A stretch of DNA of 6,085 nucleotides from JAKVAV01 sp047633195 (GTDB lineage: Bacteria; Bacteroidota; Bacteroidia; Flavobacteriales_D; Cryomorphaceae), in NCBI GenBank assembly GCA_047633195.1, contig JBLIEU010000090.1, forward strand, positions 1 through 6,085, read 5' to 3'. Below are positions 1-4,813 of this stretch, piece after piece. How positions within the stretch are numbered: position 1 is the stretch's first letter; every line of letters starts with the position of its first letter. The position numbers were made by a program, and so were the translations under genes. The notes below the pieces were generated by a model. That model saw nothing but the letters and a program-made list of their open reading frames with translations, was not told the origin of the DNA and ran no database searches.

Positions 1-41
1 TAATATTTAGTATCGATGTGTTTTCCAAATAAAATAGAACC

Positions 42-821
42 ATGAAAGCTTTCACTATCCAAATTTCGATGCTTTGCGCAGCAGTTGTTCTTCTCTCAAG
101 CTGTGTTACCATTCGTCAAGGCACCGTAGGTGTAAAAAGGACCATCGGTAAAATTGATGAAAACATAGTTCCTCCCGGCGCCAGATTGTACAATCCATTT
201 GCTACCCGAATTATAGTCGTTCCCGTTCGAACGGAAAATCTAGAAGTCAGCCTAGACCTTCCATCGAAAGAAGGGGTCAACGTCCTTGCCGAAATCTCCA
301 TTCTCTACCACGTTGAACAATTAAAGGCCACCGATGTAATTGGCAACATCGGAATGGACTACGAAAATGTTGTCATTCTTCCAGTATTCAGAGCCGCCGC
401 TGCCGACGTATCTGCTCGCTATATGGCCAAGGATATGCACACGGGGAATCGGTATGAAATTGAAACGGAGATTAAGGAACAGATGATGAAGATTCTTGGA
501 GATCGCGGTTTTGCTATCGAAGCGGTGTTGATGAAAAGCATCCAGCTGCCTCAGGGACTCTATGCATCAATCGAAGACAAACTCCAGGCCGAGCAGGAAT
601 CGCAGCGTATGGAGTTTGTCTTGCAGAAAGAGCGTCAGGAAGCGGAACGACGCACCATCGAAGCCGAAGGAATTCGCGACGCCAACAGGCTCATCTCCGA
701 AGGGCTCACACCACAGATTATTAAATACAAGGCCATCGAAGCTTACAGGGAGCTGTCTAAGTCTCCCAATGCCAAAGTCATTATCGGAGGAGGAGATCAA
801 ATGATGTTGATGGAGCCGTAG
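42..821 (+). CDS. SPFH/prohibitin-family lipoprotein
   Basis: This encodes a 259-aa protein of the SPFH (stomatin/prohibitin/flotillin/HflK-C) superfamily. Residues 1-21 form a lipoprotein signal peptide: a short basic start, a hydrophobic stretch and a lipobox LSSC with Cys21 as the likely lipidated residue. The SPFH domain follows directly (VTIRQGTVGVKRTIGKI, then NPFATRIIVVPVRT) and covers roughly residues 22-185. The motif ILPVFRAAAADVSARY near residue 112 and the KSIQLPQGL segment are typical of bacterial prohibitin-like proteins. A charged, Glu/Arg-rich coiled coil (about 178-215, LQAEQESQRMEFVLQKERQE) precedes a short C-terminal tail. Family members form membrane-bound oligomeric rings or scaffolds; the substrate or partner here is unknown. 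Most SPFH proteins use a transmembrane helix or hairpin, so a lipid anchor would place this one outside the cytoplasm. ATG at 42 fits the signal peptide exactly; no Shine-Dalgarno is evident, and the 41 bases before it show no clear promoter. It appears monocistronic, with a terminator 25 bases downstream. The family call is firm; the role is not. Confidence 0.9.
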   Translation: MKAFTIQISMLCAAVVLLSSCVTIRQGTVGVKRTIGKIDENIVPPGARLYNPFATRIIVVPVRTENLEVSLDLPSKEGVNVLAEISILYHVEQLKATDVIGNIGMDYENVVILPVFRAAAADVSARYMAKDMHTGNRYEIETEIKEQMMKILGDRGFAIEAVLMKSIQLPQGLYASIEDKLQAEQESQRMEFVLQKERQEAERRTIEAEGIRDANRLISEGLTPQIIKYKAIEAYRELSKSPNAKVIIGGGDQMMLMEP

Positions 822-845
822 TCTTTTCAGGAGACTTAAGGAAAG

Positions 846-878
846 AAAAAAGGCAGTGTCATTTGATACTGCTTTTTT
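846..878 (+). terminator. intrinsic terminator after the SPFH gene
   Basis: The arms GCAGTGTC (853-860) and GATACTGC (865-872) pair over 8 bp, with one G-T wobble and an ATTT loop, and are followed directly by six T (873-878). Six A precede the stem (846-851), so the stem can extend through A-T pairs and the structure can also terminate transcription on the minus strand. It starts 25 bases after the SPFH stop codon and separates that gene from the next one. Confidence 0.85.
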
Positions 879-966
879 ATTTGACGATACTTGGAGCAGT
901 TAATCGCCTCATCTTTTTTTCAGTTCGAAACAAGGGGGTTGATTGCTTTAAACGCTCATTTTGAGT
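879..966 (+). other. intergenic region before the CrtO-like gene
   Basis: This segment lies between the terminator and the ATG at 967 and should hold the promoter of the next gene. I see no convincing Bacteroidota promoter pair (TTTG with TAnnTTTG about 20 bases later). A TTTG at 880-883 has no matching downstream element. A run of five G sits about 30 bases before the start, too far away to be a normal ribosome binding site. Confidence 0.3.
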
Positions 967-1527
967 ATGCTTCGAAAAATAGTACTTATTCTTGCTTCAG
1001 TATTTCTAGTCTACCAAACTTGTCGACTAATGGAAAATCTGGTTTTTAACCAAAGTGAGGAATTCACATGGTATCTGGACTTGATTTTTGCCTTTTTGCT
1101 CAATCTCTTTACCACAGGGATTTTCGCCTTCGTTGGGTTTGGATTCCCTACACATAAGCTTTTACCAAAGAAGTATTACTCAATCCAAAGCCCTCAGGTT
1201 CTTGCGAAGTGGTATGATTTGCTCGGAGTTTCTGTTTTTAGAAAATTTCTAATGCTCACCTTTTGGGGAAAAGAGAAGAACCGGAAGAAGTACTTTAACG
1301 GAACTCGAAGTGGCATCCGAAATTTCGTTTACCAAACGAAGCAGTCAGAATATGGACACTTGGCAGCGCTGGTCGTGATTGGGATTCTCAGCATCATCTT
1401 GGTCTTTCATGATTACTATTTGATGGCCCTTATGGCGACAGGGATTAATATTATTGGAAATCTCTACCCGATTATTTTACAGCGCCACCATAGGATGCGG
1501 TTGGGTAGTTTGGCTGATTTGAACTAA
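967..1527 (+). CDS. CrtO-like acyltransferase-family membrane protein
   Basis: This encodes a 186-aa integral membrane protein. Hydrophobic segments lie at about residues 4-20, 36-60, 131-148 and 150-171, with a basic stretch (KEKNRKK) between the second and third. The C-terminal half resembles CrtO, the glycosyl-4,4'-diaponeurosporenoate acyltransferase of staphyloxanthin synthesis. Shared features, compared from memory, are a region with WYDLLGVSVFRK, then TKQSEYGHLAAL (E128 and H131 in an ExxH pattern), a late helix ending NLYPIILQR, and a closing basic RHHRMRL. S. aureus CrtO has the same order: ExxH, then a hydrophobic segment, then VQRYNRPRL. CrtO esterifies a carotenoid glycoside with a fatty acid, but no carotenoid or glycosyltransferase gene is visible here, so only family-level similarity is claimed. 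ATG at 967 was chosen over an in-frame TTG at 961 because neither has a Shine-Dalgarno and ATG is the better codon. It probably has its own promoter after the terminator at 846-878. The gene is surely real; the family call is moderately confident. Confidence 0.7.
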   Translation: MLRKIVLILASVFLVYQTCRLMENLVFNQSEEFTWYLDLIFAFLLNLFTTGIFAFVGFGFPTHKLLPKKYYSIQSPQVLAKWYDLLGVSVFRKFLMLTFWGKEKNRKKYFNGTRSGIRNFVYQTKQSEYGHLAALVVIGILSIILVFHDYYLMALMATGINIIGNLYPIILQRHHRMRLGSLADLN

Positions 1528-1580
1528 GATCAAGTGATACTCTTTTTATACCTTTAAGATAATTGTTAAATTTCTCGACG

Positions 1581-2510
1581 ATGAAAAAGGTATCCTTTTT
1601 AATTCTCTGTGTGTTGCTCTCGACGTTCTCCTTTTCTCAGGATGATGAATATCACCCTTTAATAAGACCAGGACTAGAGTGGAACGTGACCGAATACGCA
1701 AATTTTGACTACATTTTTCCTTTCGGTAAAAGGAAATACTTTTTTGGAGAAGATACGCTGATTGGTAATCATGTTTATACCAAAATTCTTTATCATCCTT
1801 ACGTAACCGAATACGATGAATTTGGATTTCCAGGTCCTTGGCTTATTTCTGGAAATACGATCATAGAAAGTTGGTTGTACATCCGCGAAGATGTCGATGA
1901 GCGGAAGGTATATCTTTATGATTCGGACAACGATGGAACGGAAGGTCTAATCTATGATTTTTCTTTGAATACAGGAGACACTCTCAATTATGACTACCCT
2001 TCATGGGGTGCCGTTGAAATAGAAGTCATTTCTATTGAGTCTGTTCAATTGGTTAATGGAGAGGAGCGAAAAATCTTTTATTTTGACGGAATTGATCCAT
2101 ATATTGAAGGTCTTGGCGGGGTTGAGCAAGGCCTTCAATTTCCGCTTCTGGGAAATTTAAGTGGTGGGGCATACAATGCTGGCTGCATATCAGAAAATGG
2201 AGATGTGCTATGGGGTGCCCCTGCTAGCTCTTCTTGTGGTTTGTATTTATCAACAGCTGACAAACAGCATAATACTGACATTTCCATTTACCCGAATCCC
2301 GTTTTGAATGTTCTGACAATCGAAGTTCTGGATAACTATGAGAAATATAGAATTGCAATTATTGACTTGCAAGGACGAGAGCTATTCAGTCAGGTGGCAA
2401 TACGGTTTAGACAGGAAGTCGACATTTCCGAATTTCCATCAGGTGTCTATCTTTTAGTGGTAAGCAATGGCAATGGCGTCTCTATTCAGAAGAAGCTTGT
2501 GAAAATTTAA
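1581..2510 (+). CDS. T9SS type A sorting domain protein, secreted, function unknown
   Basis: This encodes a 309-aa secreted protein. Residues 1-20 are a Sec signal peptide (MKKVSFLILCVLLSTFSFSQ), probably cleaved after Ser19 or Gln20. Residues about 235-309 are the T9SS type A tail: ISIYPNP at its start, IDLQGRELF in the middle, VDISEFPSGVYLLVV near the end, and a basic close KKLVKI. This tail directs passage through the outer-membrane type IX machinery and is normally removed, leaving cargo released or surface-attached. The central region (21-230) matches no enzyme I recognise. It is rich in aromatic and acidic residues, with a possible Ca-binding DSDNDG loop at 114-119, an LIYDFSLNTGDTL segment typical of uncharacterised Bacteroidota secreted proteins, and two cysteines (C202, C219) that could form a disulfide. 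ATG at 1581 was preferred over in-frame TTG at 1563 because it starts a standard signal peptide. No clear terminator separates it from the CrtO-like gene 53 bases upstream, so co-transcription is possible. Confidence 0.9.
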   Translation: MKKVSFLILCVLLSTFSFSQDDEYHPLIRPGLEWNVTEYANFDYIFPFGKRKYFFGEDTLIGNHVYTKILYHPYVTEYDEFGFPGPWLISGNTIIESWLYIREDVDERKVYLYDSDNDGTEGLIYDFSLNTGDTLNYDYPSWGAVEIEVISIESVQLVNGEERKIFYFDGIDPYIEGLGGVEQGLQFPLLGNLSGGAYNAGCISENGDVLWGAPASSSCGLYLSTADKQHNTDISIYPNPVLNVLTIEVLDNYEKYRIAIIDLQGRELFSQVAIRFRQEVDISEFPSGVYLLVVSNGNGVSIQKKLVKI

Positions 2511-2522
2511 TGATTAGATTTT
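2502..2522. repeat. A/T palindrome spanning the convergent stop codons
   Basis: AAAATTTAA (2502-2510) and TTAGATTTT (2514-2522) can pair over 9 bp with one T-G wobble. The 3-base loop TGA is exactly the spacer between the two converging genes, so both TAA stops lie inside the stem. It may act as a weak two-way terminator, but with no strong G-C pairs the structure is thermodynamically poor and could simply be chance A/T richness. Confidence 0.35.
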
Positions 2523-3818
2523 GGAGAGTTCATTCTTCCTCCGCGCAAACCACCACACATACCCATAACAAGCAATCGGCAACAGAAACGCCAACTTAAA
2601 CCCGAGTCCATCGGCCAATGCACCAAAGAGAGGGGAGATCAATGCTCCACCGAAAATGGCGGTGCAAAGCACTCCTGAAATTCGCGGTTTCAAATCCCCT
2701 TGACTCTCCAGTGTGATGGAGAAAATAGTTGGGAAAATGATGCTGTTGAACAAGCCCACCGACAAAATGGCAAACATAGAAACCAGTCCCGAGGTACTCA
2801 TGGAAATAACAACCATCAATACCGCCATAAGAGCAAATCCCGCCAGCACCTTCCTCGGAGAGAGAACATTGGTCAGCAAGCTCCCGATAAAACGTCCCAA
2901 CATGGCGCCACCCCAATAAATAAACACGAAACTTCCCACCACTGCTTTTCCGTCAATCCCCTGGAGATTTCCTCCTGAGAATATCGAAGCAATGCTATTC
3001 ATAAAGGCGCTTTCGCGAATGGGCTCCACCAAATTCATGTCCAAGAAATAGCTCACCAAATAGCTTCCGATGGCCACTTCTGCTCCCACGTAAAGGAAGA
3101 TGCCCAGAGCTCCTAATAGTGTTCTTTTGTCTTGAAGTACTTCTTTGTAGCTGCCGTGAGGATGGTCTTTGATGATTTTTGGGAGCGGCACTAAGATGAA
3201 GAAAAGAACTAGGGATCCGATGGCAGTCGCTAACCAGAGAAACGGCCCTTGTACGGCGCTCGCCTCAGAAATATAATACTCCATTTGAGCCACCTCGTCC
3301 AGCACATTTATTTCTACTTGGGTCTTGATGGTATCGCTCAGCAAGAACGCTGCACCCGCAATCGGTGCTATGGTAGCTCCAACACTATTGAAGGCCTGGG
3401 CCAAATTCAGACGACTCGAAGCTTTGGATTCATCGCCTAAAACGGCGATGTAAGGATTTGCCGCTACTTGGAGAATGGTCATTCCACCCGCAAGGGTGAA
3501 ATAGGCCAGCATAAATAGTCCAAAGATTCTTTCGCCTGCTGCGGGGTAGAAGAGGAGGCAAGCTATTGCCATAGTCGAAAGTCCGAGGACGACTCCTTTT
3601 TGGTACCCGATTCGCGTTAAGATCAATCCAGCAGGAATGGACAAAACTAAGTAGGCTAGAAAGAAGGCAAATTGAACCAATCCCGCTTGAAAGTAGGTGA
3701 GCTCAAAAACATCTTTGAGCCGAGGAATAAGGCTGTCGACTAAAACCGTAATAAAGCCCCACAAAAAGAAAAGGGAAGTGACAATGGCAAAGGGAACGGT
3801 GTACTTATTTGATTTCAA
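2514..3818 (-). CDS. FucP/GluP/NagP-family sugar:H+ symporter (MFS)
   Basis: This encodes a 434-aa, 12-helix major facilitator protein, close in length to E. coli FucP (about 438 aa). Family hallmarks are visible: SLFFLWGF at the start of helix 1, D28 in VLVDSLIPRLKD (equivalent to FucP Asp46), FQAGLVQFAFFLAY, LQVAANPYIAVLG around residues 116-128, SRLNLAQAFNSVGATIAP (135-152, with N144), and FIYWGGAMLGRFIGSLL in the second half. FucP has Glu135 before the AANP motif; here Q117 stands there, as I recall for GluP-type glucose/galactose carriers, so fucose is not the favoured substrate. Position at the end of an N-glycan-degrading unit suggests import of mannose, glucose or GlcNAc; this is inference. 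The start is TTG at 3818: the codons before it read TAA GAA GCA TTG in frame, and the next in-frame Met lies far into the membrane domain. The previous gene stops 6 bases upstream, implying coupled translation. The family is certain; the substrate is open. Confidence 0.93.
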   Translation of the reverse strand: MKSNKYTVPFAIVTSLFFLWGFITVLVDSLIPRLKDVFELTYFQAGLVQFAFFLAYLVLSIPAGLILTRIGYQKGVVLGLSTMAIACLLFYPAAGERIFGLFMLAYFTLAGGMTILQVAANPYIAVLGDESKASSRLNLAQAFNSVGATIAPIAGAAFLLSDTIKTQVEINVLDEVAQMEYYISEASAVQGPFLWLATAIGSLVLFFILVPLPKIIKDHPHGSYKEVLQDKRTLLGALGIFLYVGAEVAIGSYLVSYFLDMNLVEPIRESAFMNSIASIFSGGNLQGIDGKAVVGSFVFIYWGGAMLGRFIGSLLTNVLSPRKVLAGFALMAVLMVVISMSTSGLVSMFAILSVGLFNSIIFPTIFSITLESQGDLKPRISGVLCTAIFGGALISPLFGALADGLGFKLAFLLPIACYGYVWWFARRKNELSKI

Positions 3819-3827
3819 TGCTTCTTA
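3819..3827 (-). other. stop codon and 6-base in-frame gap before a TTG start
   Basis: On the minus strand the glycosylasparaginase ends with TAA, followed by GAA GCA and the TTG that starts the transporter, all in one frame. AAGAAG just before the TTG is only a weak purine-rich site. The arrangement favours reinitiation by ribosomes finishing the upstream gene. Confidence 0.7.
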
Positions 3828-4811
3828 GCTTTTCAGGTGATAGTCGGATTCGATTCTTTTGTTTTCTCCTTCGCGGAATTCCATTCGGGCAAACCCTTTT
3901 TGAAGACAGAAACTTCCAGTCTCGCCTGCCTTATTGATGGCAATGTAGCCTATTTGAAAGTCTTCAATATTCTTGGCTTTCTTGACCGTTCGCATTACCG
4001 CTTCTTTGCAAGCCTCTGTCGGGCTCATGCCGTTTCGCATTAATTCCACAATCAAAAAACTTCCAACTTGCTTCATGATTTCTTCTCCCAAACCTGTACC
4101 TGAGGCGCCGCCTACTTCATTGTCGATGTATAGGCCGCTGCCAATGATGGGCGAATCACCAACTCTGCCCGCCATCTTGTACCCCAAGCCCGAAGTCGTG
4201 CAGGCACCCGCAATATCTCCGTTTTGGTCAAGGGTGAGCATGCCTATGGTGTCGTGATTCTCGATGTTTATAATGGGCTTGTAGTCTTTTTCTTTTAACC
4301 ATTCCTTATAAGCAGCCTTGGAATCTTCGGTGAGTAAATTCTCTTTCTCAAATCCATTTTGATAGCCGAACTCTTCCGCTCCATTGCCAGCGAGCATCAC
4401 ATGAGGAGTTTTCTCCATTACCATTCGCGCTAGCGAAGCCACATGAGTGATGTTTTGAACGCAGACCACGCTCCCCGCATTTCCATCTGGCGACATCACA
4501 CAGGCATCGAGGGTAACCCTTCCTTCGCGGTCAGGTGTTCCACCTTTTCCAACCGTGGTGTTTTTGATGTCCGCCTCTTCAATCGATACGCCTTCGATAG
4601 CAGCATCCAGCGCCGACTTCCCGTTTTCTAAAGCGTTCCCAGACACTTGATTTGCATTCACAAAACCCCAAGTGCAGATCGAGACAGGCCCATTTGTGGA
4701 GGCATTGATTGCTGATGCTTTTTGCTCGGGGTCGGGATTTACTCCGCAACTTGCCACGGCAAGACCCAGTCCTACTTGACCCGTCGAGCGAATGAATTTT
4801 CTACGCTTCAT
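3825..4811 (-). CDS. glycosylasparaginase (N4-(beta-GlcNAc)-L-asparaginase), Tat lipoprotein
   Basis: This 328-aa Ntn-hydrolase cleaves the amide bond of GlcNAc-Asn, releasing aspartate and the aminosugar at the last step of N-glycoprotein breakdown. The N-terminus carries a twin-arginine motif (KRRKFIR, residues 2-8), a hydrophobic stretch and a lipobox AVASC with Cys22, so the enzyme is probably exported folded and membrane-anchored. The catalytic region is textbook: NHDTIGM with Thr188 as nucleophile and new N-terminus after self-cleavage between Asp187 and Thr188, GRVGDSP with R216 and D219, and the TG pair T239-G240. These lie 28, 31 and 51-52 residues after the nucleophile, the same spacing as in human AGA (T206, R234, D237, T257-G258). 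W48 in the CTWGF segment matches the conserved active-site Trp, and TVGKGGTPDREG (86-97) is also typical. The predicted alpha chain is 22-187 and the beta chain 188-328. ATG at 4811 was chosen because it gives the export signal; it overlaps the stop of the mannosidase gene by one base. Confidence 0.95.
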   Translation of the reverse strand: MKRRKFIRSTGQVGLGLAVASCGVNPDPEQKASAINASTNGPVSICTWGFVNANQVSGNALENGKSALDAAIEGVSIEEADIKNTTVGKGGTPDREGRVTLDACVMSPDGNAGSVVCVQNITHVASLARMVMEKTPHVMLAGNGAEEFGYQNGFEKENLLTEDSKAAYKEWLKEKDYKPIINIENHDTIGMLTLDQNGDIAGACTTSGLGYKMAGRVGDSPIIGSGLYIDNEVGGASGTGLGEEIMKQVGSFLIVELMRNGMSPTEACKEAVMRTVKKAKNIEDFQIGYIAINKAGETGSFCLQKGFARMEFREGENKRIESDYHLKS

Positions 4812-4813
4812 TA
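4809..4813 (-). other. stop/start overlap TAATG
   Basis: Read on the minus strand, the GH92 gene ends TAA and the glycosylasparaginase ATG begins on the last A of that stop, giving TAATG. This junction is typical of termination-reinitiation. Since no Shine-Dalgarno is seen before the ATG, coupling is the likely way the second gene is translated. Confidence 0.85.

Noticed and set aside
1549..1556. TACCTTTA as a Bacteroidota -7 promoter element for the T9SS gene
   Set aside because: It differs from TAnnTTTG in the last base, and the nearest upstream TTTG (1518-1521) is about 27 bases away, longer than the usual 19-21.
1563..1580. TTG start for the T9SS cargo
   Set aside because: It would place MLNFST before a normal MKK signal peptide start; ATG at 1581 is the better choice.
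2596..2978. Overlapping open frames on both strands inside the transporter gene
   Set aside because: They have no family motifs and lie wholly within a well-supported gene; they reflect its codon composition.
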